A DNA stretch of 17,097 nucleotides, from assembly GCA_036525795.1 (NCBI GenBank), contig DATCZS010000014.1:1-17097 (forward strand). Reading direction: 5' to 3'. The position numbers and the translations under genes were made by a program. The notes below the pieces were generated by a model. That model did no database searches and was not told the DNA's origin. It saw only the letters and a list, made by a program, of their open reading frames with translations. Of this stretch, positions 7,074 through 14,539 are shown in pieces; the first letter of the stretch is position 1, and every line of letters begins with the position of its first letter. Source of the DNA: DATCZS01 sp036525795 (GTDB lineage: Bacteria > Actinomycetota > Acidimicrobiia > Spongiisociales > ZC4RG35).

Positions 7074-8149
7074 GACCGTCGTGGGTCGAGGTAGACCTGG
7101 GTGCGATCGCCCACAACGTCGAGGCGTTCTCCCGCCTCGTCGCCCCGGCCCGTCTGTGCGCGGTGGTGAAGGCGGACGCCTACGGGCACGGTGACGTCCC
7201 GGTTGCCTCCGCGGCTCTCGACGCCGGCGCCGAGTGGCTGGCCGTCGCCCTGGTGGAAGAGGGCATCCGGCTGCGCGAGGCGGGCATCGAGGCCCCCATC
7301 CTGCTGCTGTCCGAGCCGGTCGTCGGGGACGCCGCCCTGGTGGTGGAGTGGGGGTTGACTCCCACCATCTACCGCCACGCCATGCTCGAGGCGTACGCCG
7401 AGGTGGCTCCGCCGGGGTCGCCCATCCACCTCAAGGTGGACACCGGCATGCATCGGGTGGGGGCGCCGCCGAATGTGGCGCGGAACCTCGCCCGCCAGGC
7501 GGGATCGCTCGGCGTGCGGGTGGAGGGGGCCTGGACTCACTTCGCGGTGGCCGAGGACGACGCAGAGTTCACGGCCGGGCAGGCCGCCGCATTCGCCCGG
7601 GCGGTCGACGGCCTCGACGTCGAGGTCCGCCACCTGGCCAACACCGCCGGGACGATCGGCCAGCCCGCGGCGCGGGCCGACATGGTGAGGGTCGGGCTCG
7701 GCATCTACGGTCTCTACCCGTCGCCCGCCCAGCGTCGCCTCGTCGATCTTCGACCGGCGATGTCGGTCCGCTCCGAGGTGTCCTATGTCAGGCGCCTGCC
7801 GGCGGGAAGCCGTCCGTCCTACGGCCGGGTGCGCCCGCTCGAACGCGACACGACCGTGGCGACGGTTCCGATCGGATACGCAGACGGCGTCCCCCGGCTG
7901 CTGTCGAGCACCGGCGGCGAGGTCCTCATCGGTGGTGTCCGCCGGCCGCTGGCAGGCACCGTGACCATGGATCAGATCGTGGTCGATTGCGGTGACGACG
8001 ATGTGGTGATCGGCGACGAGGTGGTGTTGATCGGACGACAGGGCGGCGCCGAGATCGGGGCGGACGAGTGGGCCGAGCGAACGCACACCATCAGCTACGA
8101 GATCGTCTGCGGCATGGGCCCCCGCCTCCCCCGCCGCCACCTCGACTGA
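7070..8149 (+). CDS. alr: Alanine racemase
   Basis: A 359-residue fold-type III PLP enzyme converting L-alanine to D-alanine for peptidoglycan. It starts with a GTG in the GTGA overlap with the nnr stop. The N-terminus RPSWVEVDLGAIAHN is typical. The PLP lysine is Lys34 in VVKADAYGHG (32-41), KVDTGMHRVG (122-131) is conserved, and the opposite-face catalytic tyrosine is probably Tyr251 in PSYGR. The C-terminal beta domain holds PIGYADGVPR (267-276) and TMDQ (299-302), where many homologues have CMDQ. Earlier in-frame start codons inside nnr were rejected because the extra N-terminus has no resemblance to Alr. Pairing with nnr is standard in actinobacteria. Confidence 0.96.
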   Translation: MRPSWVEVDLGAIAHNVEAFSRLVAPARLCAVVKADAYGHGDVPVASAALDAGAEWLAVALVEEGIRLREAGIEAPILLLSEPVVGDAALVVEWGLTPTIYRHAMLEAYAEVAPPGSPIHLKVDTGMHRVGAPPNVARNLARQAGSLGVRVEGAWTHFAVAEDDAEFTAGQAAAFARAVDGLDVEVRHLANTAGTIGQPAARADMVRVGLGIYGLYPSPAQRRLVDLRPAMSVRSEVSYVRRLPAGSRPSYGRVRPLERDTTVATVPIGYADGVPRLLSSTGGEVLIGGVRRPLAGTVTMDQIVVDCGDDDVVIGDEVVLIGRQGGAEIGADEWAERTHTISYEIVCGMGPRLPRRHLD

Positions 8150-8157
8150 CCATCTCT

Positions 8158-8191
8158 CCCCCGGAGGGCGGAGTCCCGGGGGCGAAGCCCC
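8158..8191 (+). terminator. Terminator-like hairpin pair after alr
   Basis: CCCCCGG (8158-8164) pairs with CCGGGGG (8176-8182) over an 11-base loop. Alternatively, GGGGC (8179-8183) pairs with GCCCC (8187-8191) across a GAA loop. It lies 9 bases after the alr stop, with no T-run. The two folds exclude each other. The remaining 60 bases before the next gene hold G-runs and a -10-like hexamer. Confidence 0.35.
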
Positions 8192-8238
8192 TCGGGAAGG
8201 GGGCGGGCGCGGGGGACCATCCGTGGTTGCGGCACTTC

Positions 8239-8244
8239 TAGGAT
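8239..8244 (+). promoter_or_regulatory. -10 element of the P1 peptidase gene, likely leaderless transcript
   Basis: TAGGAT ends 6 bases before the ATG at 8251, with no ribosome binding site between. The TAG is in frame, so it blocks any upstream start. The spacing is the same as at nnr and pncA. Confidence 0.45.
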
Positions 8245-8250
8245 CGCCCG

Positions 8251-9132
8251 ATGAACGGCACCCTCACAGACGTCGCCGGGATCGAGGTGGGGCATTGGAC
8301 CGACGCCGAGGCCCGCACCGGGTGCACGGTGGTCGTCCTCCCCGAGCCAAACGTCGCGGCGGTCGAGATCAGGGGAGGGGCTCCCGGGAGCCGGGAGACC
8401 GCCCTCCTCCAGCCGGGCATGAGGGTCGAACAGGTTCAGGCGATCCTCCTCACCGGGGGGAGCGCGTTCGGCCTCGCCGCCGCAGACGGGGTGGTCGCCG
8501 AGCTCGCCCGCCGCGGGCGGGGCCATCCGACCCCGGCCGGGCCCGTTCCGATCGTTCCCGCCGCGGTGATCTTCGACCTGCTCGAGGGCGACGGCTCGGT
8601 GCGCCCCGGACCGGATGAGGGGGCGAGCGCCCTTCGTGCGGCGACGTCCCGGCCGGTGGAGCAGGGGCGGGTGGGGGCGGGCACGGGGGCGTCGGTCGCC
8701 GGGTGGCGGGGGATGGACGGGCGCAGGCCCGGCGGCGTGGGCTCGGCGTCGGTGTCTCACGGCCCAGTGGTGGTGGGGGCGCTCGCCGTGGTCAACGCCG
8801 TCGGGGACGTGTTCTCGCTCGAGGGCGTGCCGCTCACGGGGGGCCCGCCGATCCCTGGCGCGCCCTCGATCCCTCAGGCTCCTATCGAGCACACCACGCT
8901 GTCGGTGGTCGCCACCAACGCCCGGCTGGGCCGCTCCGAGCTCACCCGTCTCGCCCTGCGCGGTCAGGACGCATATGCCGTCTGCATCCGCCCCACCCAC
9001 ACCCGCTTCGACGGGGACGCCTGTTTCGCCGTGTCGTGTGGCGATGTCCAGGCAGATGTCGAGACGGTGGCCGAGCTCGCATTCGCGGCCGTCGGACGGG
9101 CGATCGAGGCGGCGGTTGCGGCGAGGGCATAA
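8251..9132 (+). CDS. P1/S58-family peptidase (DmpA/NylC-like N-terminal-nucleophile hydrolase)
   Basis: A 293-residue member of the P1 family (MEROPS S58; relatives are DmpA aminopeptidase, beta-peptidyl aminopeptidases and the nylon-oligomer hydrolase NylC). These are made as one chain that cuts itself so that a new N-terminal Ser or Thr becomes the nucleophile. Family features seen are the N-terminal LTDVAGIEVGHWTD (5-18), TGCTVVV (23-29), LTGGSAFGLAAADGV (67-81), GAGTGASVAG (142-151), GGVGSAS (161-167) and the processing region HTTLSVVATNA (214-224). By analogy with NylC, Thr215 is the likely nucleophile, though the residue before it is His rather than the Asn I recall for NylC. No signal peptide is seen, so it is probably cytoplasmic. 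The substrate is unknown. Confidence 0.85.
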   Translation: MNGTLTDVAGIEVGHWTDAEARTGCTVVVLPEPNVAAVEIRGGAPGSRETALLQPGMRVEQVQAILLTGGSAFGLAAADGVVAELARRGRGHPTPAGPVPIVPAAVIFDLLEGDGSVRPGPDEGASALRAATSRPVEQGRVGAGTGASVAGWRGMDGRRPGGVGSASVSHGPVVVGALAVVNAVGDVFSLEGVPLTGGPPIPGAPSIPQAPIEHTTLSVVATNARLGRSELTRLALRGQDAYAVCIRPTHTRFDGDACFAVSCGDVQADVETVAELAFAAVGRAIEAAVAARA

Positions 9133-9133
9133 T
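9128..9133 (+). promoter_or_regulatory. Possible -10 element of the uracil-DNA glycosylase gene
   Basis: CATAAT overlaps the end of the preceding gene and is close to the TATAAT consensus, unusual in such GC-rich DNA. Transcription would begin near 9140, leaving about 20 bases before the ATG at 9160. There is no convincing -35 hexamer at normal spacing. Confidence 0.3.
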
Positions 9134-9159
9134 GGGGTGGTCCGCCACCGCAGCCGCCC

Positions 9160-9807
9160 ATGTCCCCCCTCGAAGAACTCACACTCGAAGCCGAGAACTG
9201 CACCGCCTGCCGGTTGGCGGAGACCAGGAACAACGTCGTCTTCGGGGTGGGCGCACCGGATGCCGACCTGATGTTCGTGGGAGAGGCGCCCGGCAAGAAC
9301 GAGGATCTCCAGGGTGAGCCTTTCGTAGGGGCGGCGGGCCGGCTGCTCGACCAGTTGATGGCCGAGGTGGGGATCGACCGCCGCCGCAGCTACATCGGCA
9401 ACGTCCTCAAGTGCCGGCCGCCGGGCAACCGCGACCCCCAGCAGGACGAGATCGAGGCGTGCAAGGGGTATCTGCGCCGCCAGATCGAGCTGATCGACCC
9501 GGTTGTCGTGGTCACGCTCGGGAACTTCGCCACCAAGCTGCTTCTGCGCACCGACACCGGCATCACCCGCCTGCGGGGACGCAGCTACCAGTGGTGGCGC
9601 TCGAAGACCCTCATTCCCACCTACCATCCGGCTGCAGCGCTCAGGGGCGGCGACAGGATCACGGACCTCATGAGAATCGACTTCGGATTGATGCGCAGCG
9701 CCCTCGACGCTGCTGCGGGGACCGCTCCCCCTCTTCCCATCGAGCGTTCCCCCGATCCCGAGTCCGGGACGGGGTCCCCCCACCAGCAGCTGGGCCTCTT
9801 CGGATGA
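9160..9807 (+). CDS. Uracil-DNA glycosylase, family 4 (4Fe-4S)
   Basis: A 215-residue family-4 uracil-DNA glycosylase, which removes uracil from DNA arising by cytosine deamination and starts base excision repair. The four iron-sulfur cysteines are placed as expected: Cys14 and Cys17 (CTAC), Cys85 (VLKCRPPGNRDP) and Cys101 (EIEACKGYL). Motif A is GEAPGKNED (41-49), with the uracil-pocket segment GEPFVGAAGRLLD (52-64), and motif B is HPAAAL (156-161). A tail of about 35 residues follows the catalytic domain and ends in QLGLF (210-214) plus Gly, a match to the bacterial sliding-clamp binding consensus QL(S/D)LF. Its TGA overlaps the tsaE ATG (ATGA), so it is coupled to the t6A genes. Confidence 0.93.
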   Translation: MSPLEELTLEAENCTACRLAETRNNVVFGVGAPDADLMFVGEAPGKNEDLQGEPFVGAAGRLLDQLMAEVGIDRRRSYIGNVLKCRPPGNRDPQQDEIEACKGYLRRQIELIDPVVVVTLGNFATKLLLRTDTGITRLRGRSYQWWRSKTLIPTYHPAAALRGGDRITDLMRIDFGLMRSALDAAAGTAPPLPIERSPDPESGTGSPHQQLGLFG

Positions 9808-10259
9808 TCGAGATCACCTGTTCCACGGCCACGGACACCCGCGCCGCCGCCGGGCGGCTGGCGTCGTTGTGCCGGCCCGGCGACGTGATCATCCTGGTGG
9901 GTCGGCTGGGGGCGGGCAAGACCGTGTTCGTCGGCGGGCTGGCGGACGGGCTCGGCGTCGAAGAGCGCGTGGCCAGCCCCAGCTATGTCCTGATGCGCCG
10001 CTACGACTCGGGCTTCGTCCCGCTGATCCACGTGGACGTCTATCGGGTGGGGAGCCTGCTCGAATTCGAGGATCTCGAGGTGCTCGAGCTGGGCCGCGAC
10101 GGGGTGGTGGTCATCGAGTGGGGCGAGGCGATCGCCTCCGAGCTTCCGCCCGACCGGCTGCGCGTCGAGTTCGACGTCAACGAAGACGAGTCGCGCACCA
10201 TCCGTCTCGTGCCGCTCGGCCGGTGGGCGGAGCGCCCGCTCGAGCAGGTGAAGGGATGA
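9804..10259 (+). CDS. tsaE: tRNA t6A biosynthesis ATPase TsaE
   Basis: A 151-residue P-loop ATPase that works with TsaB and TsaD to make threonylcarbamoyladenosine (t6A37) in ANN-decoding tRNAs. The Walker A motif is GRLGAGKT (33-40), followed by the family-typical SPSY (58-61, usually SPTF), HVDVYR (76-81) and EWGE (105-108). The start is the ATG overlapping the uracil-DNA glycosylase stop. Much longer upstream in-frame starts lie inside that gene and were rejected because they add non-homologous sequence. The stop overlaps the tsaB ATG by 4 bases, indicating an operon. Confidence 0.95.
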   Translation: MIEITCSTATDTRAAAGRLASLCRPGDVIILVGRLGAGKTVFVGGLADGLGVEERVASPSYVLMRRYDSGFVPLIHVDVYRVGSLLEFEDLEVLELGRDGVVVIEWGEAIASELPPDRLRVEFDVNEDESRTIRLVPLGRWAERPLEQVKG

Positions 10260-10975
10260 GCGCCCTCAAGATCCTCGCGATCGACACGGCGACCCCGGCC
10301 TCGTCGGTTGCGCTCACCCGCGGTCGGGAGCTGGTGGCGTCGGCGTCCCGGGTGGACCGCACCGGGCACTCGTCGTTTCTCGTCCCGGCCATCGACTTCT
10401 GCTTCGACCAGGCGGGCTGGACGCCCTCCGACATCGACGCGGTCGTGGTGGACGTCGGTCCCGGTCTCTACACGGGCATCCGGGTCGGGCTCGCCACCGC
10501 CCAGGCGCTGGCGGCCGCCGTGGGGGTTCCGCTTGTGCCGGCCTCGTCGCTCGATGCGATCGCCGTTCGCGCCGCCACCGGGCGCAGGCACATCTGGTCG
10601 GTGGTCGACGTGCGCCGGGGCGAGTTCGCCGTCTCCTCGTACCGGCCGGTGCCCGGGGGCGTTGTGAAGGACGCCAGCCCCGAACTGGTGGCGCCCGACG
10701 AGTTCAAGGCGATGCTCGATTCCGACCCGAAGGACGTGCTGGTGGTGGGAGACACCCCCGCCCTTCCCGAGGGCACCCTGCGCGGATTGCACCGGGTGAA
10801 GGTGGGGCGACCCCGCTTTCCCGAGGCCGAGTCACTGGTCGAGGTGTCCGCGTCGCTCCTCGATCGCGACGACATCCCGCACCCCGACGAGATCCGCCCG
10901 CTCTACCTGCGCGAACCGGATGTTCAGATCAACCCGGCGGTGTTCGAGCCCGGTCCGTGGGCGGAGGAGGCGTGA
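10256..10975 (+). CDS. tsaB: tRNA t6A biosynthesis protein TsaB
   Basis: A 239-residue ASKHA-fold pseudo-paralogue of TsaD that serves as the scaffold binding TsaD and TsaE in t6A synthesis. Diagnostic sequence is ILAIDTATPASSVAL near the N-terminus (6-20), RTGHSSFLVPAI (34-45) and VGPGLYTGIRVGLATAQAL (67-85). The rest of the C-terminal half is variable, as is usual for TsaB. The start codon overlaps the tsaE stop in ATGA. It is followed by rimI and tsaD, the classic actinobacterial order. Confidence 0.95.
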   Translation: MSALKILAIDTATPASSVALTRGRELVASASRVDRTGHSSFLVPAIDFCFDQAGWTPSDIDAVVVDVGPGLYTGIRVGLATAQALAAAVGVPLVPASSLDAIAVRAATGRRHIWSVVDVRRGEFAVSSYRPVPGGVVKDASPELVAPDEFKAMLDSDPKDVLVVGDTPALPEGTLRGLHRVKVGRPRFPEAESLVEVSASLLDRDDIPHPDEIRPLYLREPDVQINPAVFEPGPWAEEA

Positions 10976-10980
10976 CGGTC

Positions 10981-11466
10981 ATGCAGAGCGTCATTCGGCC
11001 GATGGCCCTCTCCGACCTGGCGGCGGCGGCACTCCTGGAGGCCCAGGTCTACTCCCAGCCCTGGAGCGAGGGCATGTTCCGCGACGAGGTGTCCCAGCCC
11101 CACCGGACCTATCTGGCGGCCGAGGTCGACGGCGCCCTCGCCGGCTACGGAGGCCTGATGGTGGTGGGCGAGGAGGCCCACATCACGACCGTGGTGGTGG
11201 ACCCGGTGAGACGCGGCCACCGTCTGGGGACGAGGCTGATGCTCGGTCTGGTGGATGCAGCGCTCGGGGCGGGAGCGGAGTCCCTCACGCTGGAGGTCCG
11301 TGTGTCCAACGAGGCGGCCCAGGCCCTGTACCGCCGCTTCGGGATGGCTCCCGTCGGCGTGCGCAAGCAGTACTACCGGGACGAGGACGCGCTGATCATG
11401 TGGGTCCACGACATCAACGGCGACGAGTACCGGGAACGCCTCGCCGGCATCAGGAGCTCATTGTGA
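10981..11466 (+). CDS. rimI: Ribosomal protein alanine N-acetyltransferase RimI
   Basis: A 161-residue GNAT acetyltransferase of the RimI type. Family members acetylate the N-terminal Ala of ribosomal protein S18, and some actinobacterial ones also act on other protein N-termini. The acetyl-CoA loop is RRGHRLG (77-83), preceded by the THIT-like strand AHITTVVVDP (66-75). The conserved C-terminal run includes LEVRVSN (104-110), ALYRRFGM (115-122) and YYRDEDALIMW (131-141). Two starts are possible: a GTG at 10972 overlapping the tsaB stop, or the ATG at 10981. The ATG is preferred because GGAGGAGG (10963-10970) sits 10 bases ahead of it but is too close to the GTG. Confidence 0.9.
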   Translation: MQSVIRPMALSDLAAAALLEAQVYSQPWSEGMFRDEVSQPHRTYLAAEVDGALAGYGGLMVVGEEAHITTVVVDPVRRGHRLGTRLMLGLVDAALGAGAESLTLEVRVSNEAAQALYRRFGMAPVGVRKQYYRDEDALIMWVHDINGDEYRERLAGIRSSL

Positions 11467-11506
11467 CCTGCGAACCCAACGCACTGAGCATCGGGACGGG
11501 TCCGGC

Positions 11507-11534
11507 CGATCGCCGATGGCCGATCGCTGATCGC
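11507..11534. repeat. Heptameric tandem repeat, CGATNGC type (4 units)
   Basis: Four adjacent 7-base units, CGATCGC, CGATGGC, CGATCGC and TGATCGC, lie in the 85-base gap between rimI and tsaD, just ahead of the tsaD ribosome binding site. The same unit type occurs at 16022-16078. Units vary by single bases but keep the 7-base phase. Confidence 0.65.
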
Positions 11535-11551
11535 TCTCCGGGAGGCACCCC

Positions 11552-12556
11552 ATGAACCCCACCGTGCTCGCCTTCGAGACGTCGTGCGACGAGACGGCCG
11601 TGGCCGTGGTGAGAGGTCGCGAGGTGCTCTCGAACGTGCTGTCGTCCCAGGTCGAACTGCACGCCCGGTTCGGCGGGGTGGTGCCCGAGGTGGCGGCGCG
11701 AGCCCATGTGGAGGCGATTCGCTCTCTCACACATCGGGCGCTCACCGATGCCGGAGTGCATCCGGACGACCTCGACGCGGTGGCCGCCACCGAGGGCCCC
11801 GGGCTGATCGGGGCGCTGCTGGTGGGCCACTCGTTCGCCAAGGCGACCGCCTGGGCCCGGCAGCTGCCGTTCGTCGGGATCGACCACATGGAGGGCCATC
11901 TCTTCTCCCCGCTGCTGGAGCACCCCGACTACCGGCCTCCGGCGGTGGTGCTGCTCGCATCCGGGGGGCACTCCCAGCTGGTGCACGTCGAGGAGTGGGG
12001 GACCTACCGGGTGCTGGGCGAGACGATCGACGATGCCGCCGGAGAGGCTTTCGACAAGCTGGCCAGAGTGATGGGGCTCGGATTCCCGGGCGGTCCGGCC
12101 ATCGACGCCGCGTCCGAAGGCGGCAACCCGGACGCCGTCCGGTTCCCCCGGGCGCTTCCCGATCGCAGGCACGAGTTCTCCTTCTCCGGGTTGAAGACCT
12201 CGGTGATCACGTTCCTCGACAAGGCCCGGGCGTCGGGTGATCTGCCCCCGCTGGCCGACGTCGCCGCCTCGGTGCAGGAGGCGATCGTCGATGTGCTGGT
12301 GGCCAAGACCCTGAATGCCGCCGAGGACACCGGGGCGAGGGTCATCGGAGGTGGCGGCGGGGTGCTGGCGAACCGCCGTCTCCGCCGGCGATTGATGGAC
12401 GAGGCGTCCGAGCGGGGGATCGAGGTCTACCTGCCCAGTCCCCAACTCGCCACAGACAACGGCGCCATGATCGGCGCCGCCGCCGTCCACTGGCTGGAGA
12501 GGGGAACCATCACCTCGTGGGAGTCCACGGTCGACGCCGGCCGCCGGCTCGGCTGA
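11552..12556 (+). CDS. tsaD: tRNA N6-adenosine threonylcarbamoyltransferase
   Basis: A 334-residue ASKHA-fold metalloenzyme that transfers the threonylcarbamoyl group to A37 of tRNA, the final step of t6A synthesis. Visible are the ETSCDET block (9-15), EGPGLIGALLVG (81-92), the metal-binding HMEGH with His112 and His116, LLASGGHSQL (134-143), the DDAAGEAFDK block (160-169), SFSGLKT (210-216), the GGGGVLAN region and the third metal ligand Asp302 in ATDNGAMIG (300-308). Length is normal. Unlike most genes here it has a strong ribosome binding site, GGGAGG at 11540-11545, 6 bases upstream. It is separated from rimI by 85 bases that carry a heptamer repeat. Confidence 0.97.
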   Translation: MNPTVLAFETSCDETAVAVVRGREVLSNVLSSQVELHARFGGVVPEVAARAHVEAIRSLTHRALTDAGVHPDDLDAVAATEGPGLIGALLVGHSFAKATAWARQLPFVGIDHMEGHLFSPLLEHPDYRPPAVVLLASGGHSQLVHVEEWGTYRVLGETIDDAAGEAFDKLARVMGLGFPGGPAIDAASEGGNPDAVRFPRALPDRRHEFSFSGLKTSVITFLDKARASGDLPPLADVAASVQEAIVDVLVAKTLNAAEDTGARVIGGGGGVLANRRLRRRLMDEASERGIEVYLPSPQLATDNGAMIGAAAVHWLERGTITSWESTVDAGRRLG

Positions 12557-12605
12557 GGGCCGGCGCGAGGCCGGACGTCCCGGATATGCCCGCCCGCCTC
12601 TCGTG

Positions 12606-12611
12606 TAGCGT
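12606..12611 (+). promoter_or_regulatory. -10 element upstream of kup
   Basis: TAGCGT, identical to the hexamer before ppa, would place the transcription start near 12618, about 15 bases before the TTG start codon. Its TAG is in frame with kup and so rules out any start further upstream. No clear -35 hexamer. Confidence 0.4.
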
Positions 12612-12632
12612 TCGCGCGACGGGACCACCAGG

Positions 12633-14516
12633 TTGAGCAGCCAACACCACCAGGGGCGGCGCTATCTCGCCCTCGCATCCCTCGGGGCGCTCGGGGTCGT
12701 CTACGGCGACATCGGCACCAGCCCCCTGTACGCATTTCGTGAGTCGTTCCATGCCGGGGAACTGGCGGTGGTCGAGGACAACGTGCTGGGGATCCTGTCC
12801 ACGATGCTGTGGGCCCTGATCATCGTGGTGACCGTCAAGTATCTCGTGTTCGTGATGCGCGCCGACAACCACGGCGAGGGCGGCATCCTGGCGCTCACCG
12901 CTCTCGTGTCTCCCACCAGCCGCTTCGGGACGGCTGCCAGGACCTCGGCGTTGGTCATGCTGGGACTGTTCGGCACCGCCCTGCTGTACGGCGACGGGAT
13001 GATCACGCCGGCCATCTCGGTGCTGTCGGCGGTGGAGGGCATCGAGGTGGCCGCGCCGTCCCTCCAGCCGTTCGTCGTGCCGGTCGCCGTGGTCATCCTG
13101 GTGGTGCTCTTCTCGTTCCAGCATCGCGGCACGTCGCTCATCGGACGGTTGTTCGGTCCGGTGATGGTGGTGTGGTTCGCGGTGTTGACGGTTCTCGGGC
13201 TTGCCCGCGTCATCGCCGACGTCACCGTGCTGCGGGCGTTCGACCCCACCCGGGCGGTGGCGTTCTTCGTCGGCCAACCGCGGTCGGGGTTCTTCGCCCT
13301 GGGGGCGGTGTTCCTGGTGGTCACGGGTGCAGAGGCCCTGTACGCCGACATGGGGCACTTCGGCAAGCGCCCGATCCGCCTGGGCTGGTTCGCGGTGGTG
13401 ATGCCGGCGCTGATGGTCAACTACCTGGGTCAGGGGGCGCTGCTGCTCTCCGAGCCCGAGGCGATAGACAGTCCGTTCTTTCGCCTGTCTCCCGACTGGC
13501 TGCTGGTCCCGATGATCGTGCTCGCAACCGCCGCCACCGTGATCGCCTCCCAGGCGTTGATCACCGGGGCGTTCTCGCTGACGATGCAGGCGGTTCAGCT
13601 CGGCTTCCTGCCCCGGCTGAAGATCGATCACACCTCGGCCCGGGAGTTCGGTCAGGTCTACATCGGCTCGGTCAACTACGCGCTGATGGTGGCGTGCGTG
13701 GCGTTGGTGGTGGGCTTCCGGTCCTCGTCGAACCTGGCGGGCGCCTACGGCATCGCCGTGACGACCACCATGGTGATCACGACGGTGCTCTTGTATCGCG
13801 TGATCGTGAGGCGGTGGAGGTGGCCTCGGTTCGTCGCGGTGGCGCTGGTGGCGGTGTTCCTGGCGGTGGACCTGGCGTTCTTCGCCGCCAACATCGTCAA
13901 GATCCCGGCGGGGGGCTGGGTCCCGCTGGTGATCGCCGCCGCCGTGTTCGCAGTGATGCTGGTGTGGAGGGACGGCCGCACCAAGCTCGGAGTCAGGCTG
14001 CGAGAGCACGACCCCCTGCCGGTCGAGCGGTTCATCGGCTCCCTGGCGGCCCACCCTCAGCTGAGGGTGCCCGGCACTGCCGTCTACCTGGCGCGCGACG
14101 TCGGGTCGGCGCCTCCGGCGCTGCTGCGCAACCTGCGCGCCAACGAGGTCATCCACGAGACGGTGGTGATGGTGGAAGTGCGCAGCGCCGACGAGCCGAG
14201 GGTCCAGACCGCCGGCCGGTCAGAGGTCCACGACCTGGGGGGCGGGTTCTTCCAGATCCGTCTCACCTACGGGTTCATGGAGCAGCCGGACGTCCCCGGT
14301 GCCCTGGCGAAGATCGTCACGCACGGATTCGGCTTCGATCCGGACGATGCCGTCTACTTCATAGGCCGGGAGACGGTGCTGCCGAGCGGGCGGGGCTGGC
14401 GGCGGCTGCCCTCGATGATGTACCGGGTGCTCCATCGCAATGCCACCGGGTCGAGCGCCTATTTCCAGCTCCCCCCCGAGCGGGTCTTCGAGGTCGGCAT
14501 GCAGGTGACCGTGTAG
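12633..14516 (+). CDS. kup: Kup-family low-affinity potassium uptake transporter
   Basis: A 627-residue KUP/HAK/KT potassium-proton symporter in the cytoplasmic membrane. The first membrane segment carries the family signature GVVYGDIGTSPLYA (21-34). Further conserved blocks are YGDGMITPAISVLSAVEG (119-136), GAEALYADMGHFG (232-244) and AYGIAVTTTM (371-380). About 12 hydrophobic segments occur between residues 14 and 445, followed by a soluble C-terminal domain of about 180 residues that is normal for the family. The rare TTG start is forced: the only in-frame codons between it and the TAG at 12606 are non-initiators. It is convergent with ppa, with only 23 bases between the stops. Confidence 0.95.
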   Translation: MSSQHHQGRRYLALASLGALGVVYGDIGTSPLYAFRESFHAGELAVVEDNVLGILSTMLWALIIVVTVKYLVFVMRADNHGEGGILALTALVSPTSRFGTAARTSALVMLGLFGTALLYGDGMITPAISVLSAVEGIEVAAPSLQPFVVPVAVVILVVLFSFQHRGTSLIGRLFGPVMVVWFAVLTVLGLARVIADVTVLRAFDPTRAVAFFVGQPRSGFFALGAVFLVVTGAEALYADMGHFGKRPIRLGWFAVVMPALMVNYLGQGALLLSEPEAIDSPFFRLSPDWLLVPMIVLATAATVIASQALITGAFSLTMQAVQLGFLPRLKIDHTSAREFGQVYIGSVNYALMVACVALVVGFRSSSNLAGAYGIAVTTTMVITTVLLYRVIVRRWRWPRFVAVALVAVFLAVDLAFFAANIVKIPAGGWVPLVIAAAVFAVMLVWRDGRTKLGVRLREHDPLPVERFIGSLAAHPQLRVPGTAVYLARDVGSAPPALLRNLRANEVIHETVVMVEVRSADEPRVQTAGRSEVHDLGGGFFQIRLTYGFMEQPDVPGALAKIVTHGFGFDPDDAVYFIGRETVLPSGRGWRRLPSMMYRVLHRNATGSSAYFQLPPERVFEVGMQVTV

Positions 14517-14539
14517 CGCCCACGGCTCGCCGGGAGGGG

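Noticed and set aside
8227..8232. TTGCGG as a -35 box for the P1 peptidase promoter (and TTGCGG at 9116-9121 for the glycosylase)
   Set aside because: Only 6 bases separate each from its -10-like hexamer, far too short for sigma-70 spacing. The repeated match is probably chance in GC-rich DNA, though both share the GGTTGCGGC context.
12557..12632. A riboswitch (for example c-di-AMP type) upstream of kup
   Set aside because: The gap is only 76 bases and the predicted leader about 15 bases, too short for such an element. No conserved core was seen.
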